Shown here: piece by piece, positions 1 through 10,718 of the stretch
How positions within the stretch are numbered: the stretch's first letter is position 1
Layout: the number at the start of each line of letters is the position of its first letter
Source: Rotaria sp. Silwood1
Taxonomy: Eukaryota; Rotifera; Eurotatoria; Philodinida; Philodinidae
NCBI GenBank assembly: GCA_905250075.1
Contig: CAJNOP010000020.1
Coordinates: forward strand, 1,203,399-1,267,398
Direction of reading: 5' to 3'
Length of the DNA: 64,000 nucleotides
Notes under the pieces: generated by a model
What the model saw: only the letters and a program-made list of their open reading frames with translations
What the model was told of the DNA's origin: nothing
The model's database searches: none
Translations under genes and position numbers: made by a program

Positions 1-541
1 TCAGACTAGGAGCAACCAAAAAATCTAAAACATTCACAATAAACTGTTCTCATTGAGGCCTATATACATGCAAAGTTTCAGGCTGAAACTCAAAACTCAC
101 TTTCCCTGATGTTTCTGAGGGGGACCACGGCTTTTTCCGAAACATATAGGAAAAATGCTATATCTCAGCAGTAAGAAGCTAGCGGTACGAACTTTTTTGG
201 GAGGATTCATAGATCATTAGGATCTACATAATCTCCATACGGCCGACTCAAAAGCGATGTGACACTTGGGAATGTTCCCTCGTAAGTTTATCTTTTTGGG
301 ATAAGATATTTTCCTTCTAAAACAAACCTATGTCATCCTATAAAAGTAAATCTAGTAAATAAGTTTTCATGAATAAAATTTTCTTAGAAAATATTGTTAA
401 AATAGGACATCGGATAAGAATTACTGTTTCCATTGACAACATATGAACAAATTTTGAAAATTTTATAATTCCTGTTAGATCTTACTGAGTCCATATTCTA
501 AAATTTGAATATATATATATTTTGTTTTTTTTTGCGATTAG
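1..541. other. Upstream part of a WDFY3 intron, possibly with an old repeat
   Basis: This stretch precedes the first visible WDFY3 exon and ends in an AG acceptor, so it is the 3' part of an intron at least 541 nt long. That is long for this gene, whose other introns are 45-175 nt. Bases 1-310 are less AT-rich than the rest and hold no readable exon. They may be part of an inserted element that starts outside the window; I could not find its ends. Confidence 0.4.
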
Positions 542-2953
542 CTTTTTAAACGACCACATCCACAAAAAAAATTAAGTCGATCTTTGATTGATTCAATTGG
601 TATTGAAAGAAATTTATTTTTTAATCATGTAAATAGTCTACGACCATCAAGAATGCCAATTAAAGGTAATTGTAAAATTTTTTTATAAATCAATTCTAAT
701 TATATAATTTTTTTTTAAAACTTTTACAGAATTAAAATCTGCAGTTGGTATTATTCTTCCAACTGAAAAATCTTTAATTGCTCTTGAACAATTTAAAGCA
801 ATAATACCACCAAATTATTCACGTTGTATACAAGTATATAAAAAAAATTAATTCTTTAAAATTTTATATGTCTAGCATTATTACTTTCTTTTAGTATGGA
901 TTTCCAGATGAAAGTTTACGAATTATGTCTGTTGATTCTGATAAAGTAAATAAAATAATATATAATAGAAAATTTTGTAAATTGTTTTTTTTTTGTTTCT
1001 TCAGAGTTCAATGATTTATGAATTAGTACAAGATGGAAAAATAACAAATGTTTTATGTCCAACATCTCAATATGTTATAACAGCAGGTACTAATACATTA
1101 ATTAATGTATGGGAAATTGGTAAAGGTCGTCATAAACGTTTACATCTTAAAACGCGTCTTAATGGTCATAATGATACAATAACATATTTAACAGCATCAC
1201 AAGCATATCGAATATTAATATCTGGTTCGGATGATCAAACATGTATTGTTTGGGATTTAAATCGTTTACATTTTATTCGACAATTACCAAATCATGCTGG
1301 ATCAATATCATGTATATGTGTTAATGAATTAACTGTAAGTTAATTTTTCAAAGAAAACAAAAAAAAAACAAAAACAAAAATCTTATTTCTAAGGGTGATA
1401 TTGCAAGTGCAGCTGGAAGTTATCTTTATGTATGGACTATAAATGGACAATTACTTGCATCAATTAATACTATGGCTTATAGTAGACAACAATCTATACT
1501 TTGTATTGCTATGTCTCAAGTAAATAAATATTTATAGAATATATTACAAAAAAAAAAAAAGAAAATTTTGTTTTCTTTCTTTCTTTTTTTTTATTAGATG
1601 AATGAATGGGATGATGAAAATGTGATTATAACTGGTAGTTCAGATGGTGTTGTTCGTGTAAGTTTATTTTATTTAGAAAATTTTTTCATTATATTAAAAT
1701 AAAATTATAAATTTATTCTAGATGTGGACTATTGGTTATGATCAAGTACTTGATGAACCACCACCATCATCACCTTCAATGTTAACATTAGGTGAAGAAC
1801 GAAGTCGTTTACCATCTATATCTCAACCATCACAAATAAAATTACAATCAAATACAAGTCAAATATCAATGGATAGTGATGCTGAATCTGATGAAGGAGA
1901 AGGAAAAACTCCTGGAACACCTACACAAACAGGTTTACCATTACAAATTAATCGATCGTTTGATGATGATGGAGAATTAAATATAAATAAAGATACACTT
2001 GATGTACCACCTGTATCATCATTAAATAGTCCAACTGGTAGTGATAAATTTATTGTTGTTACAGATGTTGAAATACTTGAAGCAAAAAGTAATAATAATA
2101 ATGAAACTTATATAAAATCAACTTATCTTGATTTAAAAGAAGGTTAGATAATGAAAATTAAAAGATTATTTATTTCAAAAAAAAAAATTCATGTATTAAA
2201 ATATTTTTTTATTTTTCTCTCATAAGGTTTTAAATGGGATCGTCGATTAAATTATCGTGGTAAATTAACAATGCATACAGCTTATGAACGAAAAGAAAAT
2301 CCAAGTCCAGCTGCTGTTACAGCAATTAGTATTTCAAAGTATGTATTATATTATTAAAAAAAAAAGAAAACAATTTTATTTATTTATTTTTATTCTATAG
2401 AGATCATAAAATTTTATATGTGGGTGATGCACGTGGTCGAATATTTAGTTGGACAGTTAGTGATAATCCAGGTCGAACAAATGCTGATCATTGGATTAAA
2501 GATGAAACAGTAGGAGCATGTAAAGATTGTTCAATTCGATTTTCATTTGCTGAACGACGACATCATTGCAGGTATGAATAGATTACTTGAATATCTATGA
2601 AAGACGATGAGAAATTTTTAACTAAAGAACAAACTTGTAGAGAAAGTTTTTCTGTAGTTAAAAAGTCATCAAAAAACTTCTCGTCATTTTTCTAAAGAAT
2701 ATTTTATGATTTAAAAAAATTTTATTCTATTGTTTTTATTTCTAGAAATTGTGGACAACTATTCTGTGCTAGGTAATTTTAGATGTTTTTTTTTATATCT
2801 TACAATTTCATTGTTCTATTTTATTCATTATTTAGATGTAGTCGTTTTGAAACCGATATACCTCGTATGAAAATATATAAAAATGTACGTGTTTGTCGTC
2901 AGTGTTATTCATCGATCAAAGAACAAAAATTATCAACTACAAATAATAATTGA
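542..2953 (+). CDS. WDFY3: WDFY3 (Alfy), C-terminal part: end of BEACH region, WD40 repeats and FYVE zinc finger
   Basis: This is the C-terminal 547 residues of WDFY3/Alfy, the large scaffold that links phosphoinositides and autophagy proteins to protein aggregates. I read 11 exons: 542-665, 730-833, 895-945, 1005-1334, 1394-1519, 1598-1657, 1722-2142, 2227-2338, 2401-2571, 2746-2772 and 2836-2953. The summed length is 1,644 nt and the frame is open. The first exon starts LFKRPHPQKK, as just after the BEACH domain in animal WDFY3. WD repeats follow (SGSDDQTCIVWDLN is the clearest), then an acidic low-complexity linker, then a C-terminal FYVE finger with the RRHHCRNCGQLFCARCS core and the final C-x2-C pair of RVCRQCY. 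The RRHHCR motif is the phosphatidylinositol-3-phosphate site of FYVE domains. The N-terminal part of this very long gene lies before the window. An AATAAA lies just after the stop. Confidence 0.95.
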
Positions 2954-3762
2954 ACAAAATAAAAATGACTAAAAAAAATATTCGAACGTATTTCACAGTC
3001 GATATTATCTTAATTTAGAAAAGAAAAGAAACTCACAAACATAAATCAATGCAATTTATATATTTATCCGTTTTTTTCTTTTTTTTTTTTTAAATGTTTT
3101 GTCCTGTTTAATCGAAGAAAAATTTTATTCGACGTACATGTACTGTGCAATATATCGAAACGCTCTAAGCAAATAAATCTTCTTCAACAACAGTGATCTA
3201 GTTAAATTCTGCTTATTTTTTTTTCCTTTCTCACTTGTACATGAAAAATTATCCATATTCGTCTTCTTTATTTTGCGTTCGTGTATTTGTTTGTTTTCAT
3301 TAGCTACAACGAAATCTTCGTTTACATTCATTCTATTTATCTAAAATTATTCTTACATTCCGTGTTAGGATGTGCCATTGCAAAATACTATCTATTCAAA
3401 TCATCTTACCATTGCCTTATTCTTCCTTTTTTTTTGTGCGCCTTCCGTCTATAATGATTTTTTTTTGTCATTTTTCCAGAACAAAAACTAAAAAAAAAAC
3501 AAATAATCGTAACAAGAACAACTTTATTTATTAACTTCCATGTTTTGTTTTGTGTCACATTATTATATAGAAGTTTATTTCTTTGATTATAAAAATATAT
3601 GAATAATCTGCTCAAATCAATTTATTAAATATATTTATGCAAAAATAACACGACATGAAAATAATGGACTGTCTATGAAGAAATATAGTAAAAAAAAAGC
3701 TAACAATCAGTAAGCTATCGATCGAACAGTCCATTATCCAAATACTTATAGTTAATGTATAT
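2954..3762. other. WDFY3 3' flank with a small hairpin
   Basis: No gene is supported here. The first part is probably the WDFY3 3' UTR. At 3661-3672 and 3726-3737 the sequence ATAATGGACTGT is repeated as a perfect 12-bp inverted repeat around a 53-nt spacer. It could be a transcript hairpin or the ends of a very small decayed element. Short open frames on the minus strand are A/T-rich and show no coding character. Confidence 0.5.
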
Positions 3763-5284
3763 GGGTGATTCCGTGGGGTTTATACCACTTTGTGGAAGTG
3801 ATCTCCGATTTTGATTTTGATCCTCCATTTTATCGGAAGACAGTCTGAAAAGCATATAGCAATAAAAAAGTTACAACCTTGTCCCACAAATTTCCAGCGC
3901 TGATCACGAAAACGAGGTACATGTATGAAATCTGATAATGTGAGCAACGGATTCGGATATTTCTTTCTGACATTCGCTCGCTTGATCTGTGTTGGATGCA
4001 GAATTTACTTCTACATCGAATGGTCCGAGTTCCAAACGGACCGCCTCGGGAAAATATGGGGTTTGGGTCAAAATACTGTGTTTTTGGCCCTATTCTACTA
4101 ATATGTCTAGGAGAAAATTGCGCCTTGTCCTGTGTTCGCCATCTAATTGGTTTTCTTGGATTCAGCATTCCATTCTACGTCCAATAGAATCAATTAGAAA
4201 GCTAACAGAGTTCTAAAAGCGAATGTGAGCAAGAAATACTCGAATTCGCTGCTGACTTTACTTACCTCAGGGGTGGGTAATATATAGTAGTCAGATTTTG
4301 TCTCATCATATATGTTCTTGATCATTTGTAAACTAATTTGGATCATTCATCGAGTTTTTATACTTCGAAAGAGCCAAGAATAGAGTAATTGTGAAATCTA
4401 TTAACTCAAGTGAAATATATTGGATTCCTCAACAATAGAATTCATAATTGATTTTTCGTTGAATATTTGTGAAAAGTTTTTTCAGTTTTTATTTTTCATA
4501 ATAAATGGCTGAAACAAAAATAAGTGAAAATTGTTCTATTTTAACTGTGCATAACCTATCTCTTTTGTTTGTAGTTTAGGTGAAATCCGCTCAAGACCAT
4601 TCATTATGCGAACTGTAAGCTGATTCACAGAATCAGTATTTCATATGATCATAGTGAGACTTATAGATATATAATACTTCATACAAAACTACGACATATT
4701 CACATGAATTAATTTACAAACGATCAGGAACATATGATGATGAGATAAAATCTGACTACTATATATTGCTCACCCCTCAGGTAAGTAAAGTCAGCAGCGA
4801 ATTCAAGTATTTCTTGTTCACATTCGCTTTTAGAACTCTGTTAGCTTTCTAATTGATTCTGTTGGACGTAGAATGGAATTCTGAATCCAAGAAAACCAAT
4901 TAGATGGCGAACACAGGACAAGGCGCAATTTTCTCCTAGACATATTAGTAGAATAGGGCCAAAAACACAGTATTTTGACCCAAACCCCATATTTTCCCGA
5001 GGCGGTCCGTTTGGAACTCGGACCATTCGATGCAGAATTAAATTCTGCATCCAACACAGATCAAGCGAGTGGATGTCAGAAAGAAATATCCGAATTCGCT
5101 GCTCACATTATCTGATTTCATACATGCACCTCGTTTTCGTGATGAACGCTGGAAATTTGTGGGACAAGTTCGTAACTTTTTTATTGCTATATGCTTTTCA
5201 GACTGTCTTCCGATAAAATGGAGGATCAAAATCAAAATCGGAGATCACTTCCACCAAACTGGTATATACCCCACGGAATCACCC
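3763..5284. mobile_element. Foldback DNA element with arms of about 0.5 kb
   Basis: The two halves are inverted copies. The left end GGGTGATTCCGTGGGGT matches the reverse complement of the right end at about 5268-5284, and similarity continues inward for roughly 500 bp per arm at high identity. The same 75-codon open frame therefore appears on opposite strands (3989-4216 plus, 4830-5057 minus). It matches no family I know and is best read as a by-product of the arms. No transposase is visible, so the element is non-autonomous. The right end is followed by TTAA, but the left end is not directly preceded by it, so I do not assign a superfamily. A second inverted repeat sits at its centre (4268-4779). 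It lies 3' of WDFY3, outside the coding exons. Confidence 0.8.
4268..4779. mobile_element. Inner hAT-like repeat nested in the foldback element
   Basis: The centre of the foldback is bounded by AGGGGTGGGTAATATATAGT on the left and its near-inverse on the right (ACTATATATTGCTCACCCCT). Similarity continues for about 60 bp per side and then fades in the middle. CAGGGGTGGG-type ends are common in hAT MITEs, so this may be a separate short element that landed at the palindrome centre. The flanks are themselves inverted copies, so a direct 8-bp target duplication cannot be read. It may instead simply be the inner part of the same foldback. Confidence 0.5.
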
Positions 5285-5693
5285 TTAAAATAAAAAGAAT
5301 GCTCATTAACACAGACCCAATTGCTATTATACGATTAAAAAAATTCAAAACTTAATTGAAAATTAAGAGTTTTTCAATCGAAAATGCAAAAGAATGGATC
5401 AATAGGAAAAAGAGTCATTACATGTAATGCAACCATAGAAAACCTCTTCAACTACTCATGTGATTTTAGCAAGATCTATGATGTTTTTAATCATTACACC
5501 CAAAATCGTTCGGTACTTTCGCTAATTAGTGTTTTTGACGTTAGGATAAATTGAAATCTTCTTCCCTGGTTGGTGTGTATTTACTAAGTGTAGCTTAGAA
5601 ACAAATGATTAACGCTAAGCCAATCCACTACACCAGACCACAAATCAATTGACTTGATCAGTAACTTTGACACTTTATAAAACTCTTAGTTTC
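5285..5693. other. AT-rich spacer
   Basis: Between the foldback element and the PPR fragment I see no gene, RNA or clear repeat. It would contain the 5' flank of the PPR-like frame if that frame is ever expressed. Confidence 0.5.
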
Positions 5694-5993
5694 ATGTTTA
5701 CTAATCGTTTTTTATTTATTCGACGTTTACCAACATTCATCATTGTCTGGCATCATAATCTAATAAATCATATAACTCAAATCTCAACATCTCATTCTCA
5801 AGTACTTTGCAATTGGAATGTGGCAATAACACAATCGAATAGACGTAAAACACCTACAAATACACTTGCATTATTCGATAAATTAATTACTCAACATCCA
5901 GATATAACACCTGATTTTATTACTTATCTTCTTGTTTTGGGTGCTTGTATACGTTTGGGTAACGTGGATGAAGGAAAACATATTCATGAATAG
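5694..5993 (+). pseudogene. Truncated plant-like pentatricopeptide-repeat (PPR) protein fragment
   Basis: The open frame starts at the first ATG (5694) and gives 99 residues. The first 35 or so are rich in Arg, His and hydrophobics with no acidic residue, as in a mitochondrial presequence. The remainder reads as PPR motifs: an LCNWNVAI segment, ALFDKLI, then PDFITYLLVLGACIRLGN and VDEGKHIHE. This follows the plant L/S-type pattern P-x-x-x-T-Y-x-x-L-L-x-A-C-x-x-L-G-x-x-x-x-G-K-x-I-H. PPR proteins bind organellar RNA, and plant-type PPR genes have been reported in bdelloids as likely horizontal acquisitions. Functional members carry many repeats, so this is only the N-terminal end. The frame closes one residue after GKHIH, and a TGTGGG array begins within about 15 nt. 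I infer a gene truncated at a former chromosome break. Expression is unknown. Confidence 0.6.
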
Positions 5994-6006
5994 ATTCAAT
6001 AAAGAT

Positions 6007-6128
6007 GGTGTGTGGGTGTGGGTGGGGGTGTGGTGGGTGTGAGTGTGGGGGTGGGGTGGGTGTGGATGTGAGTGTGGATGGGTGTGGGTGTGGGCGTGGG
6101 TGTGGGTGTGGGCGTGGGTGTGGGTGTG
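6007..6128 (+). repeat. Interstitial telomere-like array, G-rich (TGTGGG)n
   Basis: About 120 bp of GT-only repeats. The distal part is a clear hexamer array: TGTGGG units with two CGTGGG variants near 6080-6128. The proximal part is degenerate (GGGGTGGGG, TGTGAG). TGTGGG is the telomere repeat I recall for bdelloid rotifers. The G-rich strand runs left to right, so a telomere in this orientation would cap the sequence on its left. Open frames across it on both strands are repeat artefacts. Confidence 0.8.
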
Positions 6129-6160
6129 TCATTGTAGATATAGACCTTTTCTTTACTCAT

Positions 6161-6247
6161 CCACACGCACACCCACCCACCCACACCGACACCTACACCC
6201 ACATCCCCACACCCACACCCACCCACACCCACACTCACACCCACACG
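6161..6247 (-). repeat. Interstitial telomere-like array, C-rich (CCCACA)n, head-to-head with the previous array
   Basis: About 87 bp of CCCACA-type repeats begin 32 nt after the G-rich array. This is the same hexamer on the other strand, so the pair is arranged (TGTGGG)n-spacer-(CCCACA)n. That is the order produced when two chromosome ends join. The array is degenerate, with CCGACA, CCTACA and CCCACCCA variants, which suggests it is not recent. Confidence 0.8.
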
Positions 6248-6950
6248 CTTATTCTCATGATTTGAAACGTTATCTAAACCAGTTATATAAAGCGTTTTGT
6301 TTTTCTACACTTTACTGTCGAGAACGTGTTACAACAGCATTTACCTGTGTACACGGTGGGTTTTGCGTTCAGAAGATTTCTATTAATTTTTCTTCTTTTT
6401 TCAATCTTCGGCAAATAATTGACAAAAATCCTAAGGTAAAAAGAATTCTAGACATAATGAACTCAACAGATCTACCGTGTTACTTGCAAAGCTGACTTAT
6501 TTGTAGTGGGAGGTATCACTATGACATTGCAAGGTTGTGATAATTAGAAGATATGAATGATACAACGGAATAATTTGTTTGAATATACAGTGAATCTTTG
6601 AAACGATGATGTATCAAAGAATACATTCAATAACGATGGGTTTTTTTTATAAAGAAAACTTGGTTGTGCAGCATTCGTAATGGAACAGATAATCAACGGC
6701 ATGTTGTCATATTTGTTCTTAAATTGAATTCAAATGTTCAGTGTACTTCGAGTAACTATTGCTGATTATCATCGATTCAACAAAGAAGAGTTTCTCTGCT
6801 ATGTATTGGAACTCTAAGTGACGACAGATAATATTTTCGTCTAACTAAAAATCTATATCTCTATTGTCCAAACAAATATTCATTCGATAATAGACAAATA
6901 GATTTTTCATCTTATTAATGTCAATTGATTTTGTTTCTCCTGAAGTTTTA

Positions 6951-7050
6951 NNNNNNNNNNNNNNNNNNNNNNNNNNNNNNNNNNNNNNNNNNNNNNNNNN
7001 NNNNNNNNNNNNNNNNNNNNNNNNNNNNNNNNNNNNNNNNNNNNNNNNNN
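6951..7050. other. Assembly gap of 100 N
   Basis: Exactly 100 N characters, the usual placeholder for a gap of unknown size. It lies just before the minisatellite, which probably caused the break in assembly. The true distance between the two sides is therefore unknown. Confidence 0.98.
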
Positions 7051-7067
7051 ATCTATTGATGACTCTT

Positions 7068-7232
7068 AGGCACAGGATTCCCTGGATTCCTAGGATTCCC
7101 ATGGGATTTCCGGGATTCCCAGGATTCCCTGGATTCCCGTGGGATTCCCTGGATTCCCATTGGATTCCCAGGATTTCCAAGATTCCCAGGATTCCCATGG
7201 GATTCCCTTGGGATTCGGAATCCCGGGAATCC
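7068..7232. repeat. Minisatellite of 9-11-bp GGATTCCC units
   Basis: About 15 tandem copies of GGATTCCCN, interspersed with 11-bp variants such as GGATTCCCATG. The unit is nearly self-complementary (GGGATTCCC against GGGAATCCC), so both strands read as Gly-Phe-Pro-like or Gly-Asn-Pro-like open frames. These are not a collagen gene, because the 11-bp units shift the frame. The array borders the 100-N gap and may extend into it. Confidence 0.85.
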
Positions 7233-7816
7233 GCCGTTTCCCCCTTGATTTTACCTATATAGCCTAACAAATGTCATGGTCCATATGTATGTATTTATTA
7301 AAGAAATTTCACAAACTAATACGCGGCATTTTCATACCTCAATATGGTCTACAAAAGCTGAAATTTTCACGCGATTTGGAGAAAGTCGATGTAAACGTGG
7401 TTGAGACCCCATGGAAATACCCATATATAACTTATACGCATAGATCTTCACTCTATTTTTATCAATAGATCATTTAAATAAAAAGAAACTTCGTCTGAAA
7501 AAAAGAGTTCTTCCGATTGTTGATATTTTGTAAGATGCGTATCAAATTTATCTAATTTCAATTTAATCTTTTGGATATTCTTTGTGAAGTTGTATGACGG
7601 ATAAAACCTTTTATAGATTCATTAGATAATATTTAGTAATAATTCGATCTGCTATTGTTCATTGAATGAGACGAACTGTTGCAATCATCCGAAAATTCGA
7701 TAGTGAAATATTTTCACAATTATGATAAACTACGTCGATTTTCTCTTCTGGAATTTTTTAAAGTTTTCCAAATTGTTGTTCATTTACTATTATATTCATT
7801 TAGGAAAAGCCCTGAG

Positions 7817-7912
7817 AGTGTGGGTGTGGGTGCGGATGTGGGTGAAGGTGAAGAACTAATGCTAGCCCCACCCATACCCACACCCACATCCACACCCCAC
7901 CCACACCCACAA
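7817..7912. repeat. Second head-to-head telomere-like array
   Basis: A short G-rich run (TGTGGGTGTGGGTGCGGATG and similar, 7817-7850) is followed after about 14 nt by a C-rich run (CCCACCCATACCCACACCCA and similar, 7865-7912). It has the same G-then-C order as the pair at 6007-6247. The small size and palindromic form would also fit a hairpin copy of the first pair. Confidence 0.7.
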
Positions 7913-8376
7913 CCAAAATGACACCTTGTTACCAACAATGATTGGATACGAATGAGACCATTGATAGTGTAACACTTGTCTGTGAATCAGAAATCTGTGC
8001 CTTTCACAAAGTTTATGGTGTAGAAACGATGCAAGCACAGTTCGGTTACAGAAATTCTAAAGATTGATTTGAAATCCATAGTGTACGACAGACAAATTGG
8101 ATATTGACGGTCGATTCTATTAATAAAGTACTGGCTGTATATTTGCGTCCGAGCAAACCCTAGAAATACAGACAGTTAACAATCTATATTCACACTGTTT
8201 ACTCTGGTAAAGCTGACGTATTTTAAGAATTACTGACTGAAGATGAGCTGTAAACGTTATCCATCTTGAGCGATCTGAAGATAAGTAAAGACTTAAAACA
8301 TCGGAGTATCATACAAGTATCAAGGTGAATGAGTACGTGGGAATACGTGCAGTATGCTACTTTATTGTTCGAATAA

Positions 8377-8505
8377 CCACACTCATACTCACAACCCACA
8401 TCACACACCGCACCGTCGCATTCCTATCCGCAACCATATCCACATTCACATTATCACCAACACCCTCATCTACATCCACACGCAGAATATATAAAATATG
8501 CGGTA
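8377..8505 (-). repeat. Degenerate C-rich telomere-like tract
   Basis: About 130 bp rich in CACA/CCACA with scattered units such as AACCCACATC and CATCCACACG. It is too diverged to define a clear unit, but composition and strand match the C-rich arms of the two better arrays. It is probably an old remnant. Confidence 0.45.
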
Positions 8506-10314
8506 ATTACACTATCACATCTACACGGGTTTGTCAATATGCAAACCTAACATGTGAAACTATCTACCTACAGTAGCACGCAGAAACGGCATGTACGCCA
8601 AGAATATACAGACTTCACATCCACACTCTATACGTGCTAAATTTACATCAAGTATATCTTTTCCTAGAAATTCACATTGAGAGTCTTAGTACAAAAGTCT
8701 CATGTGTGGAGAAATTTCAAAATCTTGACATCGATGGATTCTTTTCATAGCATCAAACTAATATGATGATAAGTAGTGGACGAGAAGAAAAGATTTTCTA
8801 AATGCAATAAAACAGTGAAGTGAACTACGAAGAAGAAAAAGAAGATTAACTAGTGATCAAAGAGAGAAAGTTGGACTCCTACAGAATATGACTAGTAGAT
8901 ATGTTTGTCATACGCCTGAGAAAGAAACAACTGACTTTAAAATTTCAATGGTTTTCAAATCACATGAAATATTTTCTTTGTGGTGAAATCTGTTAGGTAT
9001 GACTAATATGATAAATTAGTCGCTCGTTAAGCTCGTACTAATACCAAAAGAGATTTGTGTGTGAGTAATTTTATCGATATATTCATCATTCCATTGTCCT
9101 CGAAGTATTAGTTCTCTTGATTGTAATGCTGTTTGCCACGTCTGAATTCTTGAGAATTTCGAATGTTTAGCTACAGTTTTCATCAAACATCGGTTGCTGT
9201 CGTCAAACGTTGGTTCTTTTTTATATACGAAAAATTCTTAAAAACATAAACAACTCTTTACATGTAGACATTCATATTAGAAGACTTTTTTTATTTAATT
9301 GAACGTGGTAAGAAGCGCGAAGTCGCTTAATTGATTAAATCATTCATTGCTTTTAGCATCTATCACAGGATCTTCAATTTCACATTGAAAGTTATTTTTC
9401 ACGTCTTGTTCATCATCAACTTGTTTTCAAATATTTTCCATATCAATACTTAAATTATATACTTATCGATGTAAATATTTATTCGAGAAGATCTCTAATA
9501 TCTGATAGATTACTCATAATTGACCAATAGTTGAAGATAATTCGCCAATTTTAAAAATGATACTACTCAAAAGTGTGAATAGCAACGGTTTTTTTTTAAT
9601 TTGACAACTGTTTTAGAAAATGAAATAATAAACTCTGGTATGTCTATCATTTTTTCTTTCTTTTTTGATTTGTAAGTCCAGCTATATTGTAAACAATCGA
9701 TATTTGATTGTCGATTAAGAAAAACTTATTGCTTAAAACAATATTTTAAAATTTAAACAATCGAATCCCTAAATATCTACAAAACCATAATGATTTTATT
9801 TTCAATATATGAAAGTTTAAACATTTGTAACATTGACAAAGAAAAAAAACAACAAAAATCCTTTTTTCATGGCATCCAAATACATTTGTCAATCTTCACA
9901 TACTTATATGTCCACCAAGAATATATTTATATTGAATAGAAATTATGACATGATTACAGATCATTCTCAATAATAAATTTGATTTTCGTCATAAATGACG
10001 TTTCTTCTAACTATCTATACATACTGCAAAACAACAAAAAAATAGCAACCTCTTATATGAATAAATGTGAATGTATACAGATTTGAATGACAAAAAAGCT
10101 GAAATTAAATAGAACACTTATTCACAAAAAAACAAAGAAAAATAGAATATCCTGAGCATTCATGAAAAGAAGAATAGAATAATTGAATGTATTTGTTTTC
10201 TTTTACTAATATTTACATCCTTGTCAGATATTCATCCTATGTTCACTTTCATGTGCTATTTTAGATGGCTCTTAAATAAAAAAATACAAAAAAAATTATT
10301 TTTAAACAAAAAAG
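8506..10314. other. Intergenic AT-rich DNA
   Basis: I see no gene, RNA or structured repeat that I can support. Open frames are short and on both strands. The right-hand end is the 3' flank of the minus-strand gene at 10315-10718. Confidence 0.5.
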
Positions 10315-10718
10315 TCAAACTATATAAATTTTACCATCAACTACCAATGAAACAGAATTTTGAACCATACGATCACTTGATTCATTATTTCCAAAGATCT
10401 TCTTTAGAACTTGACAATTATTAGATGAACAATTATCTAAATAAATATAATTATTAACTGTTTTTTTTTTGTTTCTTAATATATAAAACCTGATGCATCA
10501 TTCGAAGATGTTGTTCCGTCAACTAAAACACAATCTCTTAATTCAACAGGTAAGCCACATGGATCAGTAAGAAAATCAGTAACAAAGATTTCAAAACTTT
10601 TAGTTACTATACTAGACGAACGATTTGATTTGTTTGTTTTATTTGATGAATTTTTTTTCATCGTTTCATTTGTACGAGATTTACGTTTTTCTTGTTGCTT
10701 TTTCTTTATACCACGCAT
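10315..10718 (-). CDS. Small two-exon protein of unknown function, divergent from NHP2
   Basis: I do not recognise the family. Exon 1 is 10490-10718 and exon 2 is 10315-10436, joined across a 53-nt intron (GTTTTA donor, TTTAG acceptor). The frame stays open and gives 116 residues. The N-terminus is strongly basic with a Lys/Arg/Ser/Asn-rich stretch over residues 1-35, as in a nuclear or nucleolar signal. The rest is mixed, with FVTDFLTDPCGLPVELRDC in the middle and a hydrophobic C-terminus ending GKIYIV. Support for a real gene comes from the normal intron size, a frame that crosses the intron, and a start only 256 bp from the divergent NHP2 start. It is too short for a confident domain call. 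Confidence 0.5.

Larger units (their letters stand above)
6248..8376. other. Gene-poor island between telomere-like arrays
   Basis: Outside the arrays, the assembly gap and the minisatellite, this stretch has only short broken frames on both strands. I looked for a continuation of the PPR gene, further PPR motifs and reverse transcriptase motifs and found none that I could support. The mix of degenerate repeats, a gap and a gene fragment resembles subtelomeric DNA. Confidence 0.5.

Noticed and set aside
3830-5293. Repeated 60-110-codon frames on both strands
   Set aside because: They are mirror copies in the arms of the foldback element, with no start context, no known domain and no splice continuation.
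5920-6495. Several overlapping open frames with His/Pro/Thr or Gly/Cys/Trp/Val repeats
   Set aside because: They are translations of the GT/CA telomere-like arrays in different frames and have no non-repetitive coding part.
7051-7262. Gly-Phe-Pro or Gly-Asn-Pro repeat frame, collagen-like
   Set aside because: The pattern comes from a 9-bp minisatellite that is open on both strands; 11-bp units shift the frame, and there is no gene structure around it.
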